Assembly (NCBI RefSeq): GCF_009720775.1
Contig: NZ_WNKW01000004.1
Location: 310,001 to 374,000 of the forward strand
DNA from: Pseudoduganella danionis
GTDB lineage: Bacteria > Pseudomonadota > Gammaproteobacteria > Burkholderiales > Burkholderiaceae_D
Direction: 5' to 3'
Length of the DNA stretch: 64,000 bases
The position numbers and the translations under genes are program-made. Below, piece after piece: positions 55,060 to 63,115 of the stretch. Below the pieces are notes generated by a model. The model was not told the DNA's origin, did no database searches, and worked only from the letters and a program-made list of their open reading frames with translations. Numbering within the stretch: position 1 is the stretch's first letter; every line of letters starts with the position of its first letter.

Positions 55060-55706
55060 GCGCCGGCGTGATGCGTACGCTGTGTGCGGCGCTCTATCCA
55101 CGCGCCGAATGGGCGCAGGCCCAGCATCAGCAGGAATACCAGATTGGCCATGCCGGGCGCCACGGCGCTGAGTGGTATGGCCGAGACGGCGATCAGCAGC
55201 AAGCCCAGCCCGCGCGCCAGCACGGCCGCATAGCTGGCCGAGGTGAGCTGGTGGCTGCACAGTTCGGGGTGGCGGTAGATGTAGCGCGCCTGCAGCAGTG
55301 TGGCCACGCCCAGCAGCACCATTACGCCCGAGTACACCAGTTGTCCCGTCAGCGAGGCAAACTGGTTGTTGACGGACGAGGCAAATGGCAGCAGCGAAGC
55401 GCCGGACAGGCCCAGCATGGTCAGCCACAGCAAGGGTTGATCGACATGGCGCACAAAGCTGTACAGGCGGTGGTTGGCGATCCAGAAATTGGCCAGCACA
55501 AAGAAGCTGATCACCCACGAAATCATCACCGGCAGCAACTGCAGCAGCGCGCCACGCAAGGCCGTTTCGCCCGCATGGTGGGCCTGTTCGGGAATGCGCA
55601 GCTCGATCACCAGCAATGTCATGGCGACGGCAAAGATGCCATCGACGAGCGCTTCGATGCGGTGTTTGCTCAGTTGCGGCTGGCTGCCGCTGGCTAGTTC
55701 GGACAT
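55056..55706 (-). CDS. TMEM175-family (DUF1211) membrane protein
   Basis: 216-residue inner-membrane protein with six hydrophobic segments, the bacterial TMEM175 potassium-channel-like family. The first helix carries the family motif region as '[21 protein letters not shown]'; most members have R-x-x-x-F-S-D, so here Phe-Ser is replaced by Leu-Val while Arg and Asp remain. '[19 protein letters not shown]' matches helix 3. Ion conduction is known for some bacterial members; the motif change makes the role here uncertain. Confidence 0.85.
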   Translation of the reverse strand: MSELASGSQPQLSKHRIEALVDGIFAVAMTLLVIELRIPEQAHHAGETALRGALLQLLPVMISWVISFFVLANFWIANHRLYSFVRHVDQPLLWLTMLGLSGASLLPFASSVNNQFASLTGQLVYSGVMVLLGVATLLQARYIYRHPELCSHQLTSASYAAVLARGLGLLLIAVSAIPLSAVAPGMANLVFLLMLGLRPFGAWIERRTQRTHHAGA

Positions 55707-55835
55707 GCTGCTCTTTCAGAGTCGGGGAAGAGCGCACATTCTTGCGGAAAATTACATTAATCGCAATATTGTGTTGCGTAATATTCCCACTGCCGACAGG
55801 CAGCGGGCGCCAGCAGGGAAACAACTACGGGACAG

Positions 55836-56192
55836 CTAGCGTCGCTCAGCAGATTCCGCTGCGTCGCCTGATGTTGCCGGGTTGTTAGTGATGGTCTGGG
55901 GCGGATTCTTTTCAAAATGGTCGATTGCTTCGACGGCTTCCTTGAGGCCCAGACCGGTTTGCTGGCGATACAGCCGGAGCGCATCGATGCGTCTGTCCCG
56001 CTGAGTAATAAGTGCCGCCACCTCTGGGCTAGGCAGCGGGAAAGCCGGTGCCGTCAAGCCGAAGTGCTGCAGCAGTACATCCAGCTGCTGCTCAAGTTTG
56101 CGGCAGCGCTTGTTCATCTCTTGAAGCCGGTGCGACAGGATGAATGCGAACGCGATGGCGAGTACCGCGAGGATGGCGAAGTTAATTTCCAT
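55836..56192 (-). CDS. Membrane-anchored protein with L7/L12 C-terminal-like domain
   Basis: 118-residue protein of three parts: an N-terminal membrane helix ('FAILAVLAIAFAFILSHRL'), a coiled-coil-like segment ('MNKRCRKLEQQLDVLLQHFG'), and a module 'RRIDALRLYRQQTGLGLKEAVEAID' that matches the ribosomal L7/L12 C-terminal helix pair ('K-x-x-x-I-K-x-x-R-x-x-T-G-L-G-L-K-E-A'). It is not ribosomal L7/L12, which is longer and lacks a membrane anchor. Such stand-alone modules exist in several bacteria; the function is not known. Single gene between the TMEM175-like gene and dsbA. Confidence 0.8.
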   Translation of the reverse strand: MEINFAILAVLAIAFAFILSHRLQEMNKRCRKLEQQLDVLLQHFGLTAPAFPLPSPEVAALITQRDRRIDALRLYRQQTGLGLKEAVEAIDHFEKNPPQTITNNPATSGDAAESAERR

Positions 56193-56272
56193 AGCTTTAC
56201 AGGGTTAGATTGTAGTGAATAAGCAATCGTCCATGAGCAGTCGCACACCCGGCGCGTATCAAGCATAGTCTC

Positions 56273-56929
56273 TTATTGATTCGAGCGCGCAACAAGAACA
56301 TCGAGCACCTGCATGGTCGCGGCCAGTGCTTCATCACGCTGCAAGTTGGGATTGGCTTGCGCCACCATGCTAGGCTCGGTCACGTACTTGCCGTTGACAA
56401 TAATGGTAGGCGTGCCGGTGACGCCATAGTTCTCCGCCATGCGCGCGAGCGACTTGAGGCGCATGCTGACGCCGAAAGAGTTGTAGGCGGAAAGGAATTT
56501 TTCCTTGTCTATGCCGTTGCGCAGCGCCCAGTTGAGGTTCTCTTCATCGCTGCGCAGGCGCCGGTGTTCCTGATGCCACGCCTGCAGCACTTTGCCATAC
56601 AGCGCATCCTGCAGCTGCAAGGCTTCCAGCGTCGCATACAGGTGCGCTTCGAAATCGCGCATATCGCCACTGGAGAGGTGAATGCGGCGGAAGTTGACCT
56701 TGCCCTCATGCTGTTTGGCCCATGCCGTCAGCGGTGCATCCACCGCATAGCATGCCGGGCAGTGGTACATAAAGAACTCGATGACTTCAACCTTGCCGTC
56801 CACCTTCTGGGTAGGCTGTGGCTGGGCCAGAGTACGGTATTCCGCACCATTCACCGGGATGCTGGGCGAGGCGATGGCGTGTCCGGCGGCCAGTGCCGCA
56901 AGAGTCAGTGTCAGAACGAGACGGCGCAT
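56273..56929 (-). CDS. dsbA: Thiol:disulfide interchange protein DsbA
   Basis: Periplasmic disulfide oxidase of 218 residues. Signal peptide 'LVLTLTLAALAAGHAIA', thioredoxin fold with active site CPAC in 'FMYHCPACYAVD', helical insert, and the cis-proline loop 'GVTGTPTIIV'. Most proteobacterial DsbA have CPHC; Ala at the third position is a variation that should change redox potential. Length and 'IEFFMYHCP' place it in the DsbA group rather than DsbC/G. dsbB is not in the window. Confidence 0.93.
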   Translation of the reverse strand: MRRLVLTLTLAALAAGHAIASPSIPVNGAEYRTLAQPQPTQKVDGKVEVIEFFMYHCPACYAVDAPLTAWAKQHEGKVNFRRIHLSSGDMRDFEAHLYATLEALQLQDALYGKVLQAWHQEHRRLRSDEENLNWALRNGIDKEKFLSAYNSFGVSMRLKSLARMAENYGVTGTPTIIVNGKYVTEPSMVAQANPNLQRDEALAATMQVLDVLVARSNQ

Positions 56930-57060
56930 GGGGTCTCCGGTGTTAACAATTGGATATGCAATTTAGCACATCCCGCTATCGGACGACAAACCCAGCGCGG
57001 CGCGCCAGTTGGCGGGGATAGTGGCACAATAGGCGCGATCTCATCGCGCAGGAGTTTGCC

Positions 57061-57639
57061 ATGTCAGACCGTATCGCCGCGTTTTTTGCCAAAGCCCAGC
57101 CATGGCAGCAGGAGTTTGCCCAGTTACGCAGCCTGCTGGACGAGTGTGGCCTCGAAGAAGGTTTCAAATGGGGCTGGCCATGCTATATGCAGGACGGTGC
57201 CAACATCGTGCTGATGCACGGCTTTAAGGAATACTGCGCGCTGCTGCTGTTCAAGGGCGCCCTGCTCGACGATGCCGACGGCCTGCTGGTACAGCAGACG
57301 GAAAACGTGCAATCGGCCCGCCAGATCCGCTTCACCAGCGTGGCGCAGATACAGCAGCAGAGCGCGGCGATACTGCGCTATGTGCGCGCCGCCATGGCGG
57401 CGGAAAAAGCCGGCCTGTCCGTGCAGCGCAAGTCCACCGCGCAATTCGATATGCCGGAAGAATTCGCCAGCCGTCTGGCCGAACAACCCAAGCTGCAAGC
57501 TGCTTTCGAGGCGCTCACGCCGGGGCGCCAGCGCGGCTACCTGCTACACTTCGGCCAGGCCAAGCAGTCGGCCACCCGGGTAGCACGGGTAGAGCGCTGC
57601 ATCCCCCGCATACTCGAAGGCAAAGGAATGGACGATTGA
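57061..57639 (+). CDS. YdeI/OmpD-associated family protein
   Basis: 192-residue cytoplasmic protein of the YdeI (DUF1801 plus OmdA) type. The N-terminal DUF1801 half has 'EGFKWGWPCYMQDGANIVLMHGFKEYCALLLFKGA', and the C-terminal half ends 'LHFGQAKQSATRVARVERCIPRILEGKG', the conserved YdeI tail. The function is not established. CAGGAG precedes ATG 57061. Its TGA overlaps the TTG start of the next gene, which suggests coupling to the AmpG-like permease. Confidence 0.9.
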   Translation: MSDRIAAFFAKAQPWQQEFAQLRSLLDECGLEEGFKWGWPCYMQDGANIVLMHGFKEYCALLLFKGALLDDADGLLVQQTENVQSARQIRFTSVAQIQQQSAAILRYVRAAMAAEKAGLSVQRKSTAQFDMPEEFASRLAEQPKLQAAFEALTPGRQRGYLLHFGQAKQSATRVARVERCIPRILEGKGMDD

Positions 57640-58892
57640 GCGTCGCACTGCGTAATACTCCGGCCTGGGCCTGGGTGCCCACCATCTCGTTCAGCCAGGC
57701 CGTGCCCTATGTGGCCGTGATGATGCTGGCCACGGTGATGTACAAGAATCTCGATGTGCCGAATGCGGAACTGGCGTTCTATACGGCGTGGCTGTATTTG
57801 CCGTGGGTGATCAAGCCGCTGTGGTCGCCGCTGGTGGAGCTGTTCGGCACCAAGCGGCGCTGGATAGTCGGGCTGCAGTGGCTGTCCGCGGTGGCACTGG
57901 CCAGCGTGGCGCTGAGCCTGCATCTGCCTGATTTCTTCCGCATCAGTCTGGCCCTGCTGTGGCTGCTGGCTTTCAGCTCCGCTACGCACGACATTGCCTC
58001 GGACGGCTACTACATGCTGGGCCTGCCCGAGCGCTCGCAACAGGCCGCGTTCGTCGGCGTGCGCAGTGCCTTCTACAAGCTGGGCATGATCGCCGGTCAG
58101 GGCGGGCTGGTGTATCTGGCCGGCGTGCTGATCGAGCGCCATGGCGATGCGGCGCAAGCCTGGGCCGTGGTGTTCAGCCTGCTGGCGCTGCTACTCCTGC
58201 TGCTGGGCGCCTATCACCAGTGGGTGTTGCCGCGTCCGGCGACGGATCAGCCCTATATCGCTCGTGCCAATCTATGGGCCGGTTTCGTCGAAACTTTCCG
58301 CAGCTTTTTCCGCAAGCCCGGCATAGGCGTGACGCTGGGCTTTCTGCTGCTGTACCGCCTAGGCGAAGCGCAGTTGCTGAAAATGGCCGCACCCTTCCTG
58401 CTCGATAGCCGGGCACAGGGCGGGCTGGGTCTGAGCACGGCCAGCGTGGGCATCGTGTACGGCACGGTGGGCGTGGCCGCGCTGGTGCTGGGCGGCATCG
58501 CCGGCGGGCTGGTGATCGCCCGCTTCGGTCTGAAGCGCAGCCTGTGGCCCATGGTCTGCATCATGCATATTCCCGATCTGGTGTTCGTCTATCTGGCCGT
58601 GGCCCAGCCTAGCGATACGCTGCTGATCGCGGCCGGGCTGGCGGTGGAGCAGTTCGGCTACGGTTTCGGCTTTGCCGCCTTCATGCTGTACATGGTGACG
58701 GTAGCCGATGGCGAGCATAAAACCGCCCACTATGCGCTGTGCACGGGCTTTATGGCGCTGGGCATGATGTTGCCGGGCATGGTGGCAGGCTGGTTGCAGC
58801 AGCAGCTCGGCTATCAACTGTTCTTCCTGTGGGCCTGTATTGCCACTTTGCCTGCCTTCGGTATGACGCTGCTGGTGCGGCGCGCGCTGTAA
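57636..58892 (+). CDS. AmpG-like MFS permease
   Basis: 418-residue major-facilitator protein with about twelve membrane segments. 'LAFSSATHDIASDGYYMLGL' resembles the AmpG/muropeptide-permease motif (S-A-T-x-D-I), and it is shorter than AmpG of E. coli (491 residues). AmpG imports GlcNAc-anhydroMurNAc peptides. It starts with TTG at 57636, overlapping the ydeI stop, with AAGGA upstream. The following genes encode an amidase, a D,D-dipeptidase and a sugar kinase, supporting a role in cell-wall recycling. The substrate is inferred. Confidence 0.82.
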   Translation: MSVALRNTPAWAWVPTISFSQAVPYVAVMMLATVMYKNLDVPNAELAFYTAWLYLPWVIKPLWSPLVELFGTKRRWIVGLQWLSAVALASVALSLHLPDFFRISLALLWLLAFSSATHDIASDGYYMLGLPERSQQAAFVGVRSAFYKLGMIAGQGGLVYLAGVLIERHGDAAQAWAVVFSLLALLLLLLGAYHQWVLPRPATDQPYIARANLWAGFVETFRSFFRKPGIGVTLGFLLLYRLGEAQLLKMAAPFLLDSRAQGGLGLSTASVGIVYGTVGVAALVLGGIAGGLVIARFGLKRSLWPMVCIMHIPDLVFVYLAVAQPSDTLLIAAGLAVEQFGYGFGFAAFMLYMVTVADGEHKTAHYALCTGFMALGMMLPGMVAGWLQQQLGYQLFFLWACIATLPAFGMTLLVRRAL

Positions 58893-58949
58893 AACTGGCC
58901 GCCGCGCTTCCGCTACAATACGGGGGCTTATTCGATACGGGGAACGGTT

Positions 58950-60635
58950 TTGGTTTTTAATGCAAAAAAGCGGCTGACTTTATCGGTTGCTGCCGCGGGG
59001 GCAATTTCACTGTTGCTGGAAGGGTGCTCCAGCTCGCCGGTGGCGCCGTCTGCCAGTCCGGCCGGTGCCAGTGGAGCTCAGCCTCAGCCTCAGCCGCAGT
59101 CCCCTGCTGTGTCCGCTGGCGCTGGCCAGCCGGCCGTTGCACCCGTTGCCGTCGATGCCAGCCAGCCGCCGCCCGCGCCGCGCGAATTCCGCGCCGCCTG
59201 GGTGTCCACCGTCGCCAATATCGACTGGCCGAGCCGGAATAATCTGGGCATGGCCAAGCAGCAGGCCGAAGCGCTAGCGATACTCGACCGCGCGCAGGCC
59301 GTGGGCCTGAATGCCATCGTGCTGCAGGTGCGCCCTAGCGCCGACGCAATCTACCCTTCGCCGCTGGAGCCATGGTCGGAATTCCTCACGGGTCAGCAGG
59401 GCCGTGCACCGGCCACGCCGTGGGACCCGCTGCAGTTCTGGATCGAACAGGCCCATGCCCGCGGCATGGAACTGCATGCATGGTTCAACCCCTATCGCGC
59501 GCGCCACGCCACGGCCAAGTCGCCGCTGGCTGCCAACCATATCGCCAATACCGATCCGGCCGTGGTGAAGTCGTATGGCCGCTATCTGTGGATGGACCCG
59601 GGCGAAGCGGCAGCAGCCCGGCGTACGCTGGAGGTGGTGCTCGATGTGGTGCGCCGCTACGATGTGGATGGCGTGCATATCGACGATTACTTCTACCCCT
59701 ATCCGGTCGATGCCAGTGCCAACACGGCGGGGCCGGAAGGCGTGGCGCTCGATGCAGGCATGGGTGCGAAGCAGGAACTGGAATTCCCCGACCAGCCTTC
59801 GTGGCAGCGCTATCTGCTCGATGGCGGCACGCTGGACCGCGCGGGCTGGCGGCGCCAGAATGTGAACCGCCTGATCGAAGCGCTGTATCAGGGCATCCAC
59901 AAGGAAAAGAGCTGGGTACGATTCGGCATCAGCCCTTTCGGCATTGGCAAGCCTGAACGCCGCCCGCCCGGTATCGCCGGTTTCAGCCAGTATGACAAGC
60001 TGTATGCTGACGCAGAACTGTGGCTGGCCAATGGCTGGCTCGATTATCTGGCGCCGCAGTTGTACTGGCCCGTGTCGCAGGCGCCGCAAGCCTTCGATGT
60101 GCTGCTCGATTACTGGGTGGCGCAGAACACCCGCGCGCGCCACATCTGGCCCGGCCTGTACACCAGCCGCATAGACCGCAGCAGCAAGGCCTTTGCGCCG
60201 GAAGAGATCCTTAAGCAGATCGCCGTGACGCGCAGCCGAGCCAGCGTGGGCGGTCATGTGCATTTCAGTATCGCTGCGCTGATGGAGAACCGCAAAGGCA
60301 TTAGCGAACAGCTGAAAGCCCAGAGCTACCAGAGCCCTGCGCTGACACCGGCCACGCCGTGGCTGGGGAATACCGTGCCGCCTGCACCGACGGTGGGCAC
60401 GCGGCGCGAAGCCAACGGGCTGGCGCTCAAGCTCTCTGTTACCGGTGGCAAGCCGGTGGCGCAATACGCCATCTGGTCGCGCTACGGCAGCGAGTGGCGC
60501 TTCAGCGTGGCACCGGCCACGCGCGCACAAGTGCTGCTGGCCGACGATGCTGCGGCTGGTGCGGCGCAAGCCGTCGTTGTCAGCGCAGTGGACCGGTTGG
60601 GTAACGAGAGCGAGCGGGTCACCGTTCTGCGCTAA
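58950..60635 (+). CDS. GHL10-family glycoside hydrolase-like lipoprotein
   Basis: 561-residue lipoprotein. Signal peptide with lipobox 'LLLEGC', a Pro/Ser-rich linker, then a TIM-barrel of the GHL10 (YngK, PF02638) family: 'REFRAAWVSTVANIDWPS' at the start, 'GLNAIVLQVRPSADA', 'AWFNPYRARH', 'DVDGVHIDDYFYPYP' and 'WVRFGISPFG', with acidic residues in 'HIDDYF' as likely catalytic candidates. A C-terminal beta domain (about 465-560) is fibronectin-like. Start is TTG 58950 with GGGGA upstream. Its substrate is unproven; placed in the recycling set, peptidoglycan or another envelope glycan is plausible. Confidence 0.85.
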   Translation: MVFNAKKRLTLSVAAAGAISLLLEGCSSSPVAPSASPAGASGAQPQPQPQSPAVSAGAGQPAVAPVAVDASQPPPAPREFRAAWVSTVANIDWPSRNNLGMAKQQAEALAILDRAQAVGLNAIVLQVRPSADAIYPSPLEPWSEFLTGQQGRAPATPWDPLQFWIEQAHARGMELHAWFNPYRARHATAKSPLAANHIANTDPAVVKSYGRYLWMDPGEAAAARRTLEVVLDVVRRYDVDGVHIDDYFYPYPVDASANTAGPEGVALDAGMGAKQELEFPDQPSWQRYLLDGGTLDRAGWRRQNVNRLIEALYQGIHKEKSWVRFGISPFGIGKPERRPPGIAGFSQYDKLYADAELWLANGWLDYLAPQLYWPVSQAPQAFDVLLDYWVAQNTRARHIWPGLYTSRIDRSSKAFAPEEILKQIAVTRSRASVGGHVHFSIAALMENRKGISEQLKAQSYQSPALTPATPWLGNTVPPAPTVGTRREANGLALKLSVTGGKPVAQYAIWSRYGSEWRFSVAPATRAQVLLADDAAAGAAQAVVVSAVDRLGNESERVTVLR

Positions 60636-60646
60636 GGCACCCGACC

Positions 60647-61558
60647 ATGCGTGCTTACGGACTGGGCATCGATGCGGGCGGCACGCAGACCCGCTGGGCA
60701 CTGGCCGCAGCGGATGGGCAGATCGTCGCCGAAGGCACGGTGGCCGGGCTTTCCGTCAACCAGATGCAGAACGAGGCGGGCCGCAGTGCCGTGCAAGCTT
60801 TGCTGCAGCAACTGGCAGCACAGGTGCTGGACCATGCGCCTGCGCATGGCCGCCCGCAAGGCGTGTGCGCAGGATTGACCGGCTTCGATGGCGCAGCAGC
60901 GCAACCGGCGCAATGGCTGGCCGCGGCGCTGGATGTGCCGCTGGCAGCGGTGCAGCTACGCAGCGATATTGAAATCGCCTACCTCGATAGTTTTGCTTTG
61001 GGCGAGGGCTATCTGGTGTATGCCGGTACCGGCTCCATCGCAGCATGGATAGATCCGCAAGGAGCGCTGCATCGCGCCGGTGGACGTGGCGTGCTGCTCG
61101 ACGATGGCGGCGGCGGGTACTGGATCGCACGCGAAGCGCTGCGCCACATCTGGCGGCTGGAAGATGAAGCGCCGGATAGCTGGCAGCAGTCGGCGCTGGC
61201 GCAGGCCATGTTCGAGCGCATAGGCGGTAGCGACTGGGCGCTGTCGCGCCAGTTCGTGTATGGTCAGGAGCGCGGTGCGCTCGGCGAGCTGGCGCTGGCC
61301 GTTGCTGCCAGTGCCGACAGCGATCCCGTTGCGCAGGCCATCCTGCGGCGCGCGGGCGAGGAGCTGGCGCGTATCGGGCTGGCGCTGGTGCGCCGCTATG
61401 GCGAGCGCCCCATGGTGCTGAGCGGACGGGCGTCCACCCTGCATCCGCTGATTGCGGCCAGCATGCGCGCGGCGCTGCCGGCCACGCAGGTGCTGCAACA
61501 AAAAACGACACAGGCCCACCACGCAGCAGCCCGCATTGCACTACACTGCCAGAATTGA
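60647..61558 (+). CDS. BadF/BadG-type N-acetylhexosamine kinase
   Basis: 303-residue ASKHA sugar kinase. 'GIDAGGTQTRWAL' is the phosphate-1 site, 'CAGLTGFDGAA' follows, 'YLVYAGTGSIAAWID' and 'GGRGVLLDDGGGGYWIAREAL' match the adenosine and connect regions of GlcNAc/MurNAc kinases (NagK/MurK-like BadF group). It lies 11 bases after the GHL10 gene and just before amiD. Phosphorylation of recycled GlcNAc or MurNAc would supply MurQ (12813) with MurNAc-6-P; this link is inference, since substrates of this group vary. Confidence 0.82.
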   Translation: MRAYGLGIDAGGTQTRWALAAADGQIVAEGTVAGLSVNQMQNEAGRSAVQALLQQLAAQVLDHAPAHGRPQGVCAGLTGFDGAAAQPAQWLAAALDVPLAAVQLRSDIEIAYLDSFALGEGYLVYAGTGSIAAWIDPQGALHRAGGRGVLLDDGGGGYWIAREALRHIWRLEDEAPDSWQQSALAQAMFERIGGSDWALSRQFVYGQERGALGELALAVAASADSDPVAQAILRRAGEELARIGLALVRRYGERPMVLSGRASTLHPLIAASMRAALPATQVLQQKTTQAHHAAARIALHCQN

Positions 61559-61574
61559 TCGTACGAGAGCATAT

Positions 61575-62450
61575 ATGAGCAAGTTACTTCCGCTGGTGGC
61601 GCTGACGGCCGCCGTATCCCTGCTGTCCGGTTGCGCCACGGTGGCACCGGCCGGCCCGCGCATCGATAAAAGCCTGACGGCGCGCGGCCAGAGCGAGCGG
61701 ATCAAGTACATCATCCTGCACTACACGGTGGCCGATCTGCCCCGCTCCATCAAGATCCTCACGCAGCAGGATGTAAGCGCCCACTATCTCCTGACCGACA
61801 CGGATCAGCCATTTTTCTATGCGCTGGTGGATGAGTCGAAGCAGTCCAACCACGCTGGCCTGAGTAGCTGGAAGATTTACAACCAGCTCAATTCCGCTTC
61901 GATAGGCATCGAAATCGTCAATCCCGGTTTTACCGAAACGCCGCAGGGGCGTGTGTACGCACCGTTCAAGCAGGCCCAGATCGACCAGCTGATCCTGCTG
62001 CTGAAGCAGCTGGTGGCGCGCTACAACATCAAGCCGGAGAACATCCTCGGTCACAACGATATTGCGCCCCAGCGCAAGCAGGACCCGGGGCCCATGTTCC
62101 CGTGGAAGCAGCTGGCCGATGCGGGATTGCTGGCGTGGCCCGAACCTAGCCGCGTGGGCGCACGCCTGCCCCTCTTTACGGAGCAGCTACCCGATGTGGC
62201 GTGGTTCCAGCGCAAACTGGCGCAGGTGGGCTATGCCACGCCTCAGACGGGCGAGCTGGATCAGGCCACGCGCAATGTGCTGGTGGTGTTCCAGTCCAAG
62301 TACCGCCAGTCGCTGTATGACGGTACGCCGGACGCGGAAACGGCCGCACTGCTCGATGTGCTGACCAGCCCTGTGCCGGAACTGCCCGTGCCAACACCGG
62401 CACCCGTGGCAGCCAGCGCAGCTCTGCCACGCAGCACGTCCAGCCGATAG
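61575..62450 (+). CDS. amiD: N-acetylmuramoyl-L-alanine amidase, AmiD-like lipoprotein
   Basis: 291-residue outer-membrane lipoprotein. Lipobox 'LLSGC' after the signal. The amidase_2 domain has zinc-ligand positions in 'IILHYTVADLP' (His), 'NHAGLSSW' (His) and 'GHNDIAPQRKQDPGPMFPW' (His and Asp), all as in AmiD. A peptidoglycan-binding_1 domain follows (about 200-275; 'VAWFQRKLAQVGYATPQTG'). ATG 61575 has GAGAG upstream. AmiD cleaves stem peptides from MurNAc or anhydroMurNAc. It is followed by a D,D-dipeptidase that processes the liberated D-Ala-D-Ala. Confidence 0.92.
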   Translation: MSKLLPLVALTAAVSLLSGCATVAPAGPRIDKSLTARGQSERIKYIILHYTVADLPRSIKILTQQDVSAHYLLTDTDQPFFYALVDESKQSNHAGLSSWKIYNQLNSASIGIEIVNPGFTETPQGRVYAPFKQAQIDQLILLLKQLVARYNIKPENILGHNDIAPQRKQDPGPMFPWKQLADAGLLAWPEPSRVGARLPLFTEQLPDVAWFQRKLAQVGYATPQTGELDQATRNVLVVFQSKYRQSLYDGTPDAETAALLDVLTSPVPELPVPTPAPVAASAALPRSTSSR

Positions 62451-62461
62451 GGAGCCGCGCC

Positions 62462-63085
62462 ATGACCATCACCAGCGCAAGTACTCTGCCTTGCGAAGCC
62501 ATCGATGGCCATGCGGCTTTCCGCCACCTCAATAGCATCGAAGGCATAGCGGTCGATCTGCGCTATGCCACGCCGGATAATTTTGTGGGCCGCGACCTGT
62601 ATAACCCGCTCGATTGCGCCTGGCTGCACAGGGATGCGGCTGCCGCGCTGGAACAGGCAGTAGCATGGCTGGCGCGCCAGCGCCCCGGCTACCGCCTGCT
62701 GATACTCGATGCGCTGCGCCCGCAGCGGGTACAGGAACAGTTGTGGCAGACCTTGCAGGGTACGGATTTGCTGGGCTATATCGCCGAACCGGTGCGCGGC
62801 TCCATCCATTCCTTCGGCATGGCGCTCGATCTGACCATCGTCGATGAAGCGGGGCAGGAACTGGATATGGGCACGGCGTTCGATGACCTGTCCGAGCGCT
62901 CGCAGCCAGCGCTGGAAACGGTGATGCTGGAGCGGGGCGAGCTGACGCGCGCCCAGTGCGACAACCGCCACCTGCTGCGCAATGCCATGCTGCTGGCCGG
63001 CTTTTACGGCATCAACAGCGAGTGGTGGCATTTCGATTGCGGCGACCGCCAGCATGTGCGGCGCACCTACACGCGCGTGCTCTAG
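62462..63085 (+). CDS. ddpX: D-alanyl-D-alanine dipeptidase (DdpX/VanX-like)
   Basis: 207-residue zinc dipeptidase that hydrolyses D-Ala-D-Ala. The zinc motif S-x-H-x-x-G-x-A-x-D is in 'SIHSFGMALDLTI' and E-x-x-H in 'NSEWWHFD'; 'DALRPQRVQEQLW' carries the transition-state Arg. No signal peptide is visible, so it acts in the cytoplasm. It starts 11 bases after amiD in the recycling set. No vanA/vanH is near, so a recycling rather than glycopeptide-resistance role is more likely. Confidence 0.93.
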   Translation: MTITSASTLPCEAIDGHAAFRHLNSIEGIAVDLRYATPDNFVGRDLYNPLDCAWLHRDAAAALEQAVAWLARQRPGYRLLILDALRPQRVQEQLWQTLQGTDLLGYIAEPVRGSIHSFGMALDLTIVDEAGQELDMGTAFDDLSERSQPALETVMLERGELTRAQCDNRHLLRNAMLLAGFYGINSEWWHFDCGDRQHVRRTYTRVL

Positions 63086-63115
63086 CGGCTACGCGGCATC
63101 ATCAGAGCACAATCA

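Noticed and set aside
59274..60701. 475-codon open frame on the minus strand
   Set aside because: Antisense to the GHL10 lipoprotein gene; no motif, no ribosome site.
62462..63085. Glycopeptide-resistance VanX
   Set aside because: No vanH or vanA partner, and the neighbours point to cell-wall recycling.
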